A DNA stretch of 64,000 nucleotides, taken from contig NZ_CP023396.1 in NCBI RefSeq assembly GCF_008808095.1, forward strand, positions 1,984,001 through 2,048,000. Reading direction: 5' to 3'. Below, piece after piece: positions 51,384-61,044 of the stretch. Positions within the stretch are counted from its first letter, which is position 1. Each line of letters opens with the position of its first letter. The position numbers were made by a program, and so were the translations under genes. The notes below the pieces were generated by a model. That model had not been told where the DNA came from and did no database searches. It was given only the letters and a program-made list of their open reading frames with translations. The DNA comes from Pseudoalteromonas ruthenica. Lineage in GTDB: Bacteria; Pseudomonadota; Gammaproteobacteria; Enterobacterales; Alteromonadaceae.

Positions 51384-52100
51384 CTAATCTACCAAGTAAT
51401 ACTCAATGGTGCTCACCACCCTGACCTTTTTTAAATGCGGCGAGTTGGAGTCGCGGCTGCTAATGCTAAATTGGCCTTGGCGCGCCGACTTAATTTTGCC
51501 GAGCGTTGATTGCGAATCATGGGCAAATTTAGTCGCCACTTCACGGGCATTATGAGTTGCCTGTTCAATCATCTGCGGTTTTAAGTCATTCAAGCTCGTG
51601 AATAAATACTCAATACGATTGCTGTAGCTATCGCCACTGACAGCAATTCCTTGCTTCGCCAGTTCGCTTATCTGACTGCTCGCATGACGAACTTTTTCGG
51701 GGTCTTGACTGTACACCGACATATTCGCGGTAACCAGGTACCTTAACCCCACTTGCTCTGGACCATATTGCTGAGCTTTCTTATCTACCACCGCAACCTG
51801 GCCGAGGGATATTTCTTCATCACTGAAACCGTGCAGTTTTAAAAAGGCTACCACAGCAGCTTGCTTTTTCTCCACCGCCGCCATCACATCATCGAGTTTA
51901 TCCCCCGCCTCGGTAAAGGCAATGGGCCAAATGGCGGTATCTGCAGGCACTTGCTGCTCGGCCAAACCTTTAACCGTGACCGTTCTGTCCATGGCTTTAA
52001 ATTGCACTATGGCGCTGTGTAGCAAAAAACCAATTGAGGCCAGCCCCAAAGCCAACAAAAATGCCGGTAATATATTGATGTGCGTTATACTTTTGTGCAT
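51384..52100 (-). CDS. SIMPL domain (DUF541) protein
   Basis: 238-aa protein anchored by one N-terminal TM segment (LPAFLLALGLASIGFLLHSA) with a periplasmic SIMPL/DUF541 domain: RTVTVKGLAEQQVPADTAIWPI, VVAFLKLHGFSDEEISLGQV, YLVTANMSVYSQDPEKV and ATKFAHDSQSTLGKIKSARQGQFSI. Related BP26/YggE proteins are linked to oxidative-stress tolerance, but no mechanism is established. It converges on the DUF885 gene and is divergent from the PatZ-type gene. Confidence 0.85.
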   Translation of the reverse strand: MHKSITHINILPAFLLALGLASIGFLLHSAIVQFKAMDRTVTVKGLAEQQVPADTAIWPIAFTEAGDKLDDVMAAVEKKQAAVVAFLKLHGFSDEEISLGQVAVVDKKAQQYGPEQVGLRYLVTANMSVYSQDPEKVRHASSQISELAKQGIAVSGDSYSNRIEYLFTSLNDLKPQMIEQATHNAREVATKFAHDSQSTLGKIKSARQGQFSISSRDSNSPHLKKVRVVSTIEYYLVD

Positions 52101-52168
52101 TGGTGCTTTCCTTTTGCAGCAAGTGTGAGAGTATATTTCAGTGATCAGTGTACCAAAAAGAGTGAGCT

Positions 52169-54844
52169 ATGAGCGTAAAACGCATTAGTCAGTTCTTCAA
52201 CCCCCAATCGATTGCCGTTATTGGCGCCTCTAATAACCCCTCGCGCCCTGGTTACATCGTGATGCGTAACTTGCTACAAGGGGGCTTCAATGGCCCCATA
52301 ATGCCAGTCACACCGAAATATGAAGCGGTACATGGGGTACTGGCCTATGCCGATATTGCCAGTCTGCCACAAACACCCAGTCTCGCGGTGATCTGCACCA
52401 ATAAACAGACCATTGCGGGCTTACTTAGTGAATTAGCCGCTCGCCAATGCCGCAACGTTATTGTTATCGCCGCCGGGCTTAGCAGCGAGCAAAAACACAG
52501 CCTCACGCAGCATTGTAAGGCGCTGGGAATGAATTTACTGGGGCCCAATTGCTTGGGGTTGATGATCCCCCATTTAGGCGTTAACGCCAGCTTTTCACAC
52601 ACTGTCACCCGTCCGGGGAGGCTCGCTTTTATCTCCCAATCGGCAGCGGTGTGCTCAACCATTTTAGACTGGGCCGAACACAAAGATATTGGCTTCTCTT
52701 ACTTTGTCTCTGTCGGGGATTGCCTCGATATCGATTTTGGCGAGCTGCTTGATTTTCTCGGTCGCGACGCGCGCACTAAAGCGGTATTACTTTACATTGA
52801 TAACCTCAAAGACATTCGTGGCTTTATTTCTGCGGCGCGTGCTGCCGCTTTTAGTAAACCGGTGATTGTTATCAAAACCGGACGTACCGAGGCCGGCGCC
52901 CAAGCTGCTTTCGCTCACACCGGCGGCAATACTAGCTCAGATGCGGTATACGATGCCCTTATTCAGCGTGCCGGTATGCTCAGAGTTGCTGATTTACGCG
53001 AGCTATTTGCCGCCACGCAAACCCTGGCGCTGCACCCTAAACTGCTTAAAGTCGAACCGCTGTGTATTCTTACCAATGGCGGCGGCCCGGCGGTAATGGC
53101 TGTGGACAGCCTGCTGCAGAGCTCCGGTAAACTCTGTGAGCTCAGTGACGAGACCTTGGCGGCGCTCAATGCGGTGATCCCACAATCAGAAGCAGCCGCT
53201 AACCCGGTGGATATTTTCGGCGACTCCGACCCGGGACGCTACCAACAAGCCTTGAAAATATTGCTCGAAGCCAAAGAAGTGGAGAACTTATTAATTATTC
53301 ACACTCCTTCTGCACTGGCGCCAAGTACTGAGTATGCGAAAATCATTGTCGATACCGTGGCCCAAGTCGATAGCCGTCGTCGTCCTTTTGTAATGACCAA
53401 TTTTATGGGTGAAAATGCCGCCTATGAAGCGCGCAAGATATGCGCTCAAGGGGGCATTCCCACCTACCGCACACCAGAGGGCGCAGTGGGCGCATATATG
53501 CACCTAATTAACTATCGCCGTAACCAAAAGCACTTAACGCAAACCCCTGAATCCATCGTTGATGAGTTAGCAATTAACGCCCAAGATACCCAAAGTGCTA
53601 TTGATGCTCATTTAAGTCGCAGTGAAACCTACCTCAGTACTCATCAAGCGGCCCCCTTGTTGGCCTATTATGGTATTGATACGGTGACTACCCATATCGC
53701 CACCACTCCCAGCGAAGCTGCTGAGGTGGCCAGCGAATGTGGCTTTCCGGTGGTGTTAAAGCTGATTAGCCCTGACATTGCTAGCAAATCTGAGGTCGGA
53801 GGCGTGCTGCTCAATCTCAATGATGCACATGAGGTAGAGCAAGCCGCGTTTGCTATCTTGCTGCGTATCAAGCAAACCTACCCACAGGCAAATATTCATG
53901 GCTTTTCCATCCAACCTATGGTGCCGCGCGCCGGTACTCATGAGCTGCGCATTGCCATTAAAACCGATCCCCAATTTGGGCCAGTGATCCTGCTGGGTGA
54001 GGCCGGGAGCGCCCTTGATTTTTCACAAGCGGCGGTCGCCCTGCCGCCGTTAAACATGAATTTGGCCAAGTACCTGATTGCCAGCGCCCAAGATAAAGGC
54101 GTACTCAAGGAGCGGACGCTACCAGAAAAAGTGGATAAGTATCGACTCTGCGCACTGCTCACTCGGGTGTCACAGCTGATAATCGATCAACCGGATATTC
54201 ATCACTTGGAGCTAAACCCGCTGCTTGCCACCCAAGGCCAGTTTTTGGTGCTCGATGCCTGTATTGAAATCAGTCACTATCAACGCCTAGCACATCGTAA
54301 GCGCTTGGCCATTCGCCCCTACCCTAAAGAATGGGAGCACCCGGTAACGCTCAAAGACGGCTCTCAAGCCTTACTACGCCCTATCCGCCCCGAAGATGAG
54401 CAAGCACACCGTGAGTTTGATGAATCTTTGTCGAAAGAGGATCGTTATCGCCGTTTTTTTGGCGAAATGCCCCATTTTAGCCATGAACAATTAGCGAAAA
54501 TGACTCAGATAGACTACGACAGAGAAATGGCGTTTATTGTCACCCGTAAACACCATGCTAAAGACTGCACTTTAGGTGTATCACGGGTACTTATGGACCC
54601 AGATAATGCCATAGCGGAGTTTGCCATTGTCATTGGCTCGCAGTATCAAGGTTTGGGCCTAGGCCGGCTGCTCCTACAAGCGGCCATTGATTACTGTAAA
54701 GAGCAAGGGGTTGCCAGCGTTCAAGGGACCACCTTGTGGGAGAACACCGGAATGATTGAGTTGGCACGCAAGCTCGGATTTACCGTGCGTCGCGACTTTG
54801 AAGAAGGCACGATAGAGATGATCTTGCCGCTGAATAATGAATGA
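52169..54844 (+). CDS. patZ: PatZ/YfiQ-type protein lysine acetyltransferase with acyl-CoA synthetase domain
   Basis: 891-aa protein built as in E. coli PatZ (YfiQ, 886 aa): a CoA-binding domain (SQFFNPQSIAVIGASNNPSRPG), succinyl-CoA-ligase-like domains (GPNCLGLMIP; FISQSAAVCSTILDWAEH; FAHTGGNTSSDAVYDALI), an ATP-grasp part (VLKLISPDIASKSEVGGVLL; HHLELNPLLA) and a C-terminal GNAT domain from about residue 735 (LRPIRPEDEQAH; QGLGLGRLLLQAAIDYC; LARKLGFTV). Such enzymes acetylate lysines of Acs and other proteins, sensing acetyl-CoA; the synthetase part is usually inactive. The ion channel gene starts 6 bp after its stop, so the two are cotranscribed. Confidence 0.88.
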   Translation: MSVKRISQFFNPQSIAVIGASNNPSRPGYIVMRNLLQGGFNGPIMPVTPKYEAVHGVLAYADIASLPQTPSLAVICTNKQTIAGLLSELAARQCRNVIVIAAGLSSEQKHSLTQHCKALGMNLLGPNCLGLMIPHLGVNASFSHTVTRPGRLAFISQSAAVCSTILDWAEHKDIGFSYFVSVGDCLDIDFGELLDFLGRDARTKAVLLYIDNLKDIRGFISAARAAAFSKPVIVIKTGRTEAGAQAAFAHTGGNTSSDAVYDALIQRAGMLRVADLRELFAATQTLALHPKLLKVEPLCILTNGGGPAVMAVDSLLQSSGKLCELSDETLAALNAVIPQSEAAANPVDIFGDSDPGRYQQALKILLEAKEVENLLIIHTPSALAPSTEYAKIIVDTVAQVDSRRRPFVMTNFMGENAAYEARKICAQGGIPTYRTPEGAVGAYMHLINYRRNQKHLTQTPESIVDELAINAQDTQSAIDAHLSRSETYLSTHQAAPLLAYYGIDTVTTHIATTPSEAAEVASECGFPVVLKLISPDIASKSEVGGVLLNLNDAHEVEQAAFAILLRIKQTYPQANIHGFSIQPMVPRAGTHELRIAIKTDPQFGPVILLGEAGSALDFSQAAVALPPLNMNLAKYLIASAQDKGVLKERTLPEKVDKYRLCALLTRVSQLIIDQPDIHHLELNPLLATQGQFLVLDACIEISHYQRLAHRKRLAIRPYPKEWEHPVTLKDGSQALLRPIRPEDEQAHREFDESLSKEDRYRRFFGEMPHFSHEQLAKMTQIDYDREMAFIVTRKHHAKDCTLGVSRVLMDPDNAIAEFAIVIGSQYQGLGLGRLLLQAAIDYCKEQGVASVQGTTLWENTGMIELARKLGFTVRRDFEEGTIEMILPLNNE

Positions 54845-54850
54845 GAAACG

Positions 54851-55798
54851 ATGATAAGAATAAGAAACACCTTAGCACAAGTATTTGAATCTCGGGGCCG
54901 GGTGCGCCATTACGGCTACGCCTTTGACGCTATTTTAGTGGCACTGATCCTCGCCAATGTCATTGCTATTGTTATTGAGTCGGTGCCCAGTGTTGCTAAA
55001 CAGCACATTGGCTTTTTCGCTTATTTTGAGCTTATATCGGTGAGCATTTTTACCCTTGAGTATTTAGCTCGGTTGTGGACCAGTGTTGATTTGGAGCGCT
55101 TTGAGAACAGCACTTTGAGTGATACGCAACGGCGCCTGCGCTACCTTTGCTCGCCCATGGCGATTATCGATTTGTTGGCTATTCTGCCCTCTCTACTGGT
55201 GTTCTTTGTGTCCTTCGACTTGCGCTTTTTGCGGGTTTTACGACTGCTGCGTATCTTCAAACTCACACGCTACTCGCGGGCCATGCAGTTGCTGCTGCAA
55301 ACCATTCGAGAAGAAAGTGGCTCTTTGTTTGCGGCCTTCTCTATTATGGCGGTGATTTTAATCGTCGCCGCCAGTGGCATTTACTTACTGGAACATGATG
55401 TCCAACCCGATAAGTTTGGCTCTATTCCCAAGGCCATGTGGTGGGCATTGATCACCCTAACGACCGTCGGTTATGGCGATGTCGTGCCGATCACCGGGTT
55501 AGGCAAGGTGTTCGGCGGTATCATTACCATTTTAAGTATGGGGATGGTGGCCATTCCCACCGGTTTATTGGCATCAAGCTTTTCCGACCAACTGCGCCAA
55601 CGTCGTGACAGATACAGTGAAACAGCCTACCAACTGATGGAAGACGGAGTGATTTGTGTTGATGATCGTGAACATCTCGACGAATTAAGAGTAGAGCTGG
55701 GTCTGAGCAAGCAAGAGTGCGCGCAAATAGAGCAACAAGTACGGGAAAAACATCCTTTAAAGCGCTTTTGCCCACATTGTGGGCATCACCTAAATTAG
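54851..55798 (+). CDS. Voltage-gated potassium channel with C-terminal zinc-ribbon-like tail
   Basis: 315-aa six-TM ion channel. S4 is Arg/Lys rich (RFLRVLRLLRIFKLTRYSR), the pore filter is TLTTVGYGDVVP with the TVGYGD potassium signature, and S6 is GLGKVFGGIITILSMGMVAIPTGLLAS (given in part: GGIITILSMGMVAIPTG). The cytoplasmic tail has a short coiled coil and ends RFCPHCGHHLN, a CxxC half of a zinc ribbon that could bind metal between subunits. Ligand or gating signal unknown. It is coupled to the acetyltransferase gene. Confidence 0.9.
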   Translation: MIRIRNTLAQVFESRGRVRHYGYAFDAILVALILANVIAIVIESVPSVAKQHIGFFAYFELISVSIFTLEYLARLWTSVDLERFENSTLSDTQRRLRYLCSPMAIIDLLAILPSLLVFFVSFDLRFLRVLRLLRIFKLTRYSRAMQLLLQTIREESGSLFAAFSIMAVILIVAASGIYLLEHDVQPDKFGSIPKAMWWALITLTTVGYGDVVPITGLGKVFGGIITILSMGMVAIPTGLLASSFSDQLRQRRDRYSETAYQLMEDGVICVDDREHLDELRVELGLSKQECAQIEQQVREKHPLKRFCPHCGHHLN

Positions 55799-55804
55799 CT
55801 GCGG

Positions 55805-58800
55805 TTACTTAAGCAAACTAGCAATGCTGTCGCCCAAGGCTGGGCGCTGCATGTGAAACCCTTGTATCGCGGCACAGCCGATGTCACGCATCAGCTGTGC
55901 TTGGCGCTCAGTTTCCACGCCAACGGCAATTACGGTCAGCTCCAAGGCGTTAACCACCTTGAGAAAACGAGTGACTTTAGCTTGCACCGACATATCCATA
56001 CAAATTTCAGCAACTAACTGCGGACCCAACTTCACTGCGCTGAGCGTATCACCACACAGTTCAGGGACACAAAAGTCATCACCACGATTGACCTGCAGAG
56101 CTATTTTTACACCCTCTTGCTGAAGCATTTGCAATGCTTGTTTGGCTTGCTCGTCTAACTGCAGCCAATCATTCACATGTATCTCCAACATCAGCTGCGC
56201 GAGGGGAAAGTTAAAACTGCGCAGCAGGTGAGTGATATCGCCGGTACACCCCGGTTGGCTAAACTCGCGCCCGGACAGGTTCATGTTGATAGTCAGGTCA
56301 TGACGCTGGCGCAACCAAAGCTGACTCTCTAGTATCGCTCGCTCTAGGGTTTGTAAAAATAACTTAGACCATAGTTCGGGCTTGCGCACATGAACTAAAA
56401 ATTCGTCAGGAGCTAGTAATTGCTGCTGCTTTTGCCAGCGTAATAACACCTCAAAGCCGATAACTTGCTGACTCTGCGCTGCAAAAATGGCTTGATACTG
56501 ATTGACGAACTCACACTGCTCGTAAGCAGATGCCACTGCTTTTTCGGTGTCTATTCGCCGTTGCACATAAGCGTTCATTTCCGGCTTAAAGAACTGACAG
56601 TGGCTCCCGGTTAGACGCTTTGCCTGATACATCGCCAAATCAGCACACTTTAATAACTCGTCACTGCGTTGCGCGTCTTGTGGGAAAAGCGCGATCCCAA
56701 GGCTAACCTCAACCAGCGGTTCCATTACCCGCTGCTTGAACGGCTGAGTTAATACGTCGCGTACTTTTTTACACACAGTGACGATGTGTTCGACATCGTC
56801 CATATTCTCCAACAGCAATGCAAACTCATCGCCACTCACACGCCCTAGACTGTCTTGCGAACGCACCGTACGCTGTAGCCTATAAGCGAGGCTAAGTAAC
56901 AGCTGATCACCACTTTCGAAGCCACGCGCACTATTGATTTTATTAAGATTGGCAATATTAATCAGCACTAAAGCACACTGGTTTTGTTGCCGCGCTGATT
57001 GCTCCAGCGCATGCTCCACTCGGTCCATAAAAAGAGCCCGATTAGGCAAGCCCGTTAAACTATCGTAATGGGCATGCTCACGCTTACTGGCGAGAGCGTT
57101 TTTAGGCGCGTTAATGTCGGTAAGGATAATGATATAGCTGGTGAGGTGGTGCTCAGCATCTGCCACCGCACTCATTTTCAATAGTACCGGTACCTGCTCA
57201 CCATTTTTAATAATGACAACTTCCTCACTCTGATAATGCTCACCCACATTGAGGTCATTCAAGATACGTAAGTAGTTAATACGGGTATTTTTGCTCAACC
57301 CAAGAGTGAGGTGTCGACTTGAGCGTGTACTTGGTGAATAGTTAAAATGCTCCCGTAACGCTTGGTTAGTGGCACGGATACGCAATTTATGATCAAGAAT
57401 AATCACCCAATCACTGGTTTGCTCAAACGCTGCACCAAATAGCCGCGCATTTTCTTCAAATACCAACTCCCGGGTCATATTGGTATAGGTACCAGCAACT
57501 TGCATAGGCAAATCGTCTTGCCACGCCATGACTTTGCCAAAGTCCTTATACCAGCGCCATAAACCGTTGCTGTGACGCAGGCGATACACACAGTTGAAGT
57601 AACCCTTATCTGTGGACAAGAACTCTAACCACTCAATACGGAATTTTTGCCGCTCATCAGGATGAATAAGTGCCAGATAATCATCTAAGTGGCAGCTATC
57701 GTAGTCATAACCCAGTTCCTCGCGCAGACGCGGTTGGTATATTTGGCTACCCTCTTGTCGCCAATCCCATACCCCAGAGTGACTGCCGTCCAAGGCGAGT
57801 TTCAGCCGAGCTTCTGACTCTTTACTCTCATTGTGGGCAGCAATAATCATACGCTGAATCTGATTACGGCGGTACAGCCACAAGCCCACCAGGGTCGCCC
57901 CCAGCAGTACATATAAAGTCAGGTAAAAAGGTGAGCTCCAAGGCGGATAATCGACCTTGATTTGCAGCTGCGCGGGATCAGTAAATTCGCCTGTGAATGG
58001 GTCCTGTGCCCACACCTTGAGAGTATGCAAACCTGGGTTAAGCTTTGAAAATACCACCCGGTTATTATCTTTGGTATGTGCTTTGGGACTGTCGCCAAGC
58101 TGATATTGAAAAATAATACGGTCTTGATAGTTATATATCATTGCCGCAAAAGACACCTCTAAGCCGATATCATCATGCTCTAGATGCACTTGCTCTAACG
58201 GGCTAAGTTGTTTATCTAACTCCCGATAGGCGAGCTGTGCGGAAGTAATATTGACGCGCTTAAGTAACGCTCGCTGCGGCTGATTCTGTTGTGGGTAAAA
58301 AAGTGTTGCGCCTTTCACGGAACCATACACCACTCGACCATCATCAAAACGGCTAAAAGAGCCGCCATTAAACTCATTCGTGGCCAACCCTTCTTCGGTG
58401 GTATATTGCTGAAAGTGCTCGGTCAATGGATTAAAACGCCAAATACCTTTGTGGCTACTCATCCAAATCATGCCATGCTCATCCAGCACCAAATCATACA
58501 TTAAGGTCCCCAGCCCTAGTTTCTGTAAATCGATGCGTTTAATCAGCTCGAATGTGCGCGCATCCAGCGCCACTAGTCCAAAGTTAGAAAACGATAGCCA
58601 CAAAACATTTTGATGGTCGACGACATAGCTGTTGAGATTCACCGCCAAGTTTTCATGGGACTGAGGTACTTCGTAGAGCAGCTGTAATTTTTGCTGCTCG
58701 CTATCAAGGCGTAACAACTGACCACCACTGTAAAATAAGGGTTGGTTCGGCTTATCAGGCAGTGGTTTGTTGAAGCCAAGCGCAAGGAAGGGATCAAACT

Positions 58801-60262
58801 CATCAAGGTCGCCGTGCAGCGGCGTGAGCACTTTCGTATCTAAGTCGAAATAGAAGAATCCTTGGTCTTGGTTCACTCCATATACGCGGTTATCTGGGGT
58901 TTTGTATAGGCCATGTAACCAGCCTTGCAAATACTGTTGCTGATCATTGTTGGTAGCAATAACACGATGTAGCTCAGTACTATCAATATCGAAATAGAAT
59001 AAGCCTCGTGTAGTATTTAACAGTAACTGATCAGCAAAAGGAATGAGCCTGTAAATACTAAAGGCATTATCAAGCTGATCGCTCAAATAGTTTTTGTACA
59101 AAATTTGGCTGCTATTGTGCTGTGTATCGACAATAGTAAGGCCATTGTGAGTCCCCAAATAAAGGGTATTATCGACCACGGTGGATGCCCAAATATTGTG
59201 GTGCGACAGGCCCTCGCCACGTAAATTCTGTGCTGTTAGATTATCAAATTGAAAATGCTTTTTCGGTAAAAAGAAGGCGCCATCACTTTTGGTTCCCACC
59301 CACAAATCCCCTTGCGGCGTCTCTTGCATAGCAATAATACTGGCGTCTGACAAACTGTACTCGCTGTCGATAAGTTGGCGACGTTTACGCAGAGCTCGGG
59401 TGGAAATATTAAATTCAAATAAGCCTTTATCAGTGGCCAACAGTACGGTGTCTTCGCCTAACACCTGCATTTGCCATATATTCAAGTCAGCTATTAACAT
59501 TTCGCTAGCAGGCGAATGTGCATCAGCGGCGAGCGAACCATCGGCGTTAATATCAAGCTGATACAGACCTTTTACCGTGCCAACCAGCAAATGTTCAGCG
59601 TCTATCACCGCGAAAGACTTCACATTATTACGGTGAATCCCACTGATGCCTGCGGGAAGGTGTGCCAAAGAGCGGACCTTCTTAGCCTGCAAATCATAGA
59701 TATAGGCACCCGAGCTAGTACCGACATAGACCTGCTCGCCGAATTTAAACATCTGCCTTACTAAAGAGCGTTCATCTTTACTCTCCAGCGTGAACAATGA
59801 GGTAACTTCGCCGGTCTCTATATTCAGGCTCGCCACATCCTCACCACGACCAAGCCAAAGCTCATTGGGGCCAATAGCCAGCATAGTAAATACCGCTTTA
59901 GCGAATGTAACGTCATCGCTCTGTGGTGGCCCCAGCACTTGCTCGGTGCGCCCGGTATCAGGGTCAAAACGATGTAAGCCAGCGAGTAATGAGGCTATCC
60001 AAATATGACCTTGTTGGTCTTGATAGAGAGCGTCGATCATCGCCTCATCAAGCTCGCCGTTGTCTCCGGCCACAGCAATGACCTGATAACCATCGTAGCG
60101 ATTCAGACCGCTTTCGGTGCCCAACCACAAATAGCCGTATTTATCGATCAACATATTACTGACATAGCTTTGCGACAGTCCTTCATTCGGCGACAGTCGT
60201 TGTACTTTGGCACTCACTGCACACGCAAAGAAGCAGCAACACACTAGCAAAGCTCTAAGCAT
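55805..60262 (-). CDS. Large propeller-PAS-GGDEF-EAL membrane sensor with degenerate EAL
   Basis: 1485-aa sensor. A signal peptide (LRALLVCCCFFACAVSA) exports two seven-bladed-type propellers (about 20-700; repeats such as SYVSNMLIDKYGYLWLGTESGLNRYDGYQ, shown in part: GYLWLGTESGLNRYDG) and a Y_Y_Y domain (about 710-770; NRVVFSKLNPGLHTLKVWA), as in hybrid two-component regulators. One TM helix at about 776-798 leads to PAS domains (about 825-1050), a GGDEF domain (signature SGDEF near 1142, I-site RSQD) and an EAL domain (from 1240). The EAL motif is EVL, the DDFG stretch is NRGDDF with shifted spacing, the DxxKxD block reads SAVKLG, and EGVET is VGVET, so phosphodiesterase activity is unlikely, while GGDEF may be active. 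It overlaps the GNAT gene by 8 bp. Propeller ligands are often polysaccharides (inference). Confidence 0.9.
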   Translation of the reverse strand: MLRALLVCCCFFACAVSAKVQRLSPNEGLSQSYVSNMLIDKYGYLWLGTESGLNRYDGYQVIAVAGDNGELDEAMIDALYQDQQGHIWIASLLAGLHRFDPDTGRTEQVLGPPQSDDVTFAKAVFTMLAIGPNELWLGRGEDVASLNIETGEVTSLFTLESKDERSLVRQMFKFGEQVYVGTSSGAYIYDLQAKKVRSLAHLPAGISGIHRNNVKSFAVIDAEHLLVGTVKGLYQLDINADGSLAADAHSPASEMLIADLNIWQMQVLGEDTVLLATDKGLFEFNISTRALRKRRQLIDSEYSLSDASIIAMQETPQGDLWVGTKSDGAFFLPKKHFQFDNLTAQNLRGEGLSHHNIWASTVVDNTLYLGTHNGLTIVDTQHNSSQILYKNYLSDQLDNAFSIYRLIPFADQLLLNTTRGLFYFDIDSTELHRVIATNNDQQQYLQGWLHGLYKTPDNRVYGVNQDQGFFYFDLDTKVLTPLHGDLDEFDPFLALGFNKPLPDKPNQPLFYSGGQLLRLDSEQQKLQLLYEVPQSHENLAVNLNSYVVDHQNVLWLSFSNFGLVALDARTFELIKRIDLQKLGLGTLMYDLVLDEHGMIWMSSHKGIWRFNPLTEHFQQYTTEEGLATNEFNGGSFSRFDDGRVVYGSVKGATLFYPQQNQPQRALLKRVNITSAQLAYRELDKQLSPLEQVHLEHDDIGLEVSFAAMIYNYQDRIIFQYQLGDSPKAHTKDNNRVVFSKLNPGLHTLKVWAQDPFTGEFTDPAQLQIKVDYPPWSSPFYLTLYVLLGATLVGLWLYRRNQIQRMIIAAHNESKESEARLKLALDGSHSGVWDWRQEGSQIYQPRLREELGYDYDSCHLDDYLALIHPDERQKFRIEWLEFLSTDKGYFNCVYRLRHSNGLWRWYKDFGKVMAWQDDLPMQVAGTYTNMTRELVFEENARLFGAAFEQTSDWVIILDHKLRIRATNQALREHFNYSPSTRSSRHLTLGLSKNTRINYLRILNDLNVGEHYQSEEVVIIKNGEQVPVLLKMSAVADAEHHLTSYIIILTDINAPKNALASKREHAHYDSLTGLPNRALFMDRVEHALEQSARQQNQCALVLINIANLNKINSARGFESGDQLLLSLAYRLQRTVRSQDSLGRVSGDEFALLLENMDDVEHIVTVCKKVRDVLTQPFKQRVMEPLVEVSLGIALFPQDAQRSDELLKCADLAMYQAKRLTGSHCQFFKPEMNAYVQRRIDTEKAVASAYEQCEFVNQYQAIFAAQSQQVIGFEVLLRWQKQQQLLAPDEFLVHVRKPELWSKLFLQTLERAILESQLWLRQRHDLTINMNLSGREFSQPGCTGDITHLLRSFNFPLAQLMLEIHVNDWLQLDEQAKQALQMLQQEGVKIALQVNRGDDFCVPELCGDTLSAVKLGPQLVAEICMDMSVQAKVTRFLKVVNALELTVIAVGVETERQAQLMRDIGCAAIQGFHMQRPALGDSIASLLK

Positions 60263-60683
60263 GGTTTCCTCGATTCAGGCAATATGCCAAGATATCGCGT
60301 CCTTGGCGCTGATAGGCATTAAATCGCTGTTGTAATTCGTCGGGCAAATCGGGCTCGGGCTGAAACCCTAAGCTGAGGTAAAAAGCGGCTAAATGGGCGT
60401 AAATAAAACTAAAAACGGGCTGCTTTTGGTGTTGGCACACAGTACTGATTAACTCCCGAGCAACCCCGTTTTGCCGCCACGGTGGGGCAATAAACACGCC
60501 AACGAGTAGCAAGTTCCCCGACAAGTGCAGCAACCGTGCTGCACCAATGATGCCACTATCGGCTCTGGCTACCCAAACCTGGTCTGCCTTAGAGGCACGA
60601 CCTCGAGCCCCATAAGCCTGATAAAACTTGTTAACTAATGGGGTGGCGATGTCAGCAAGGCGCTGCACATCAACGTCGCTCAT
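60255..60683 (-). CDS. GNAT family N-acetyltransferase
   Basis: 142-aa cytosolic acetyltransferase-like protein. The GNAT core is visible: VWVARADSGIIGAARLLHLSG, LLLVGVFIAPPWRQNGVARELISTV (acetyl-CoA pyrophosphate loop in RQNGVARELI) and AHLAAFYLSLGFQPEPDLP. Substrate unknown. It overlaps the 78-aa gene by 4 bp (ATGA) and the sensor gene by 8 bp, so the three are one tightly coupled operon. Confidence 0.85.
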   Translation of the reverse strand: MSDVDVQRLADIATPLVNKFYQAYGARGRASKADQVWVARADSGIIGAARLLHLSGNLLLVGVFIAPPWRQNGVARELISTVCQHQKQPVFSFIYAHLAAFYLSLGFQPEPDLPDELQQRFNAYQRQGRDILAYCLNRGNHA

Positions 60684-60916
60684 CGCGATGCACTCATCAA
60701 TGCCAAATAATGTTCAAACTGTTGCTTGAGATAATTTTGCTCAGAGACAGGACGAATATTAATCGCCTCATAAACTTTGTCGCGGGCATTTTTACCGCGC
60801 ACTATTTGGTAAGCCCAAAATGAGGCCTCGTAGTCTAGCTGAATACGGTACTTTTCTTCGCGAGGCAGTAGGCACAAATTGAAACTCATCGCAGTTACAC
60901 TCAGGTTGGTGTTCAT
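60680..60916 (-). CDS. Small unrecognised protein
   Basis: 78-aa cytosolic protein without signal or TM segment. It contains FNLCLLPREEKYRIQLDYEASFWAYQIVRGK (in part: REEKYRIQLDYEASFWAYQ) and many charged residues. I do not recognise the family. Its position, first in an overlapping operon with a GNAT and the large sensor, suggests a functional tie. A TATAGT box lies just upstream on the minus strand. Confidence 0.65.
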   Translation of the reverse strand: MNTNLSVTAMSFNLCLLPREEKYRIQLDYEASFWAYQIVRGKNARDKVYEAINIRPVSEQNYLKQQFEHYLALMSASR

Positions 60917-61044
60917 ATCCTGACTATACTATACCAAATCCGACCTAGGGCAAAAGTAGATAGTTTGTTGCTTAGTTGCGACAAGTGCTAGAAAAACCTA
61001 ACTAACTTCCCTAGAATGGTGGCGAAATTTAACGCGTATTTTAC

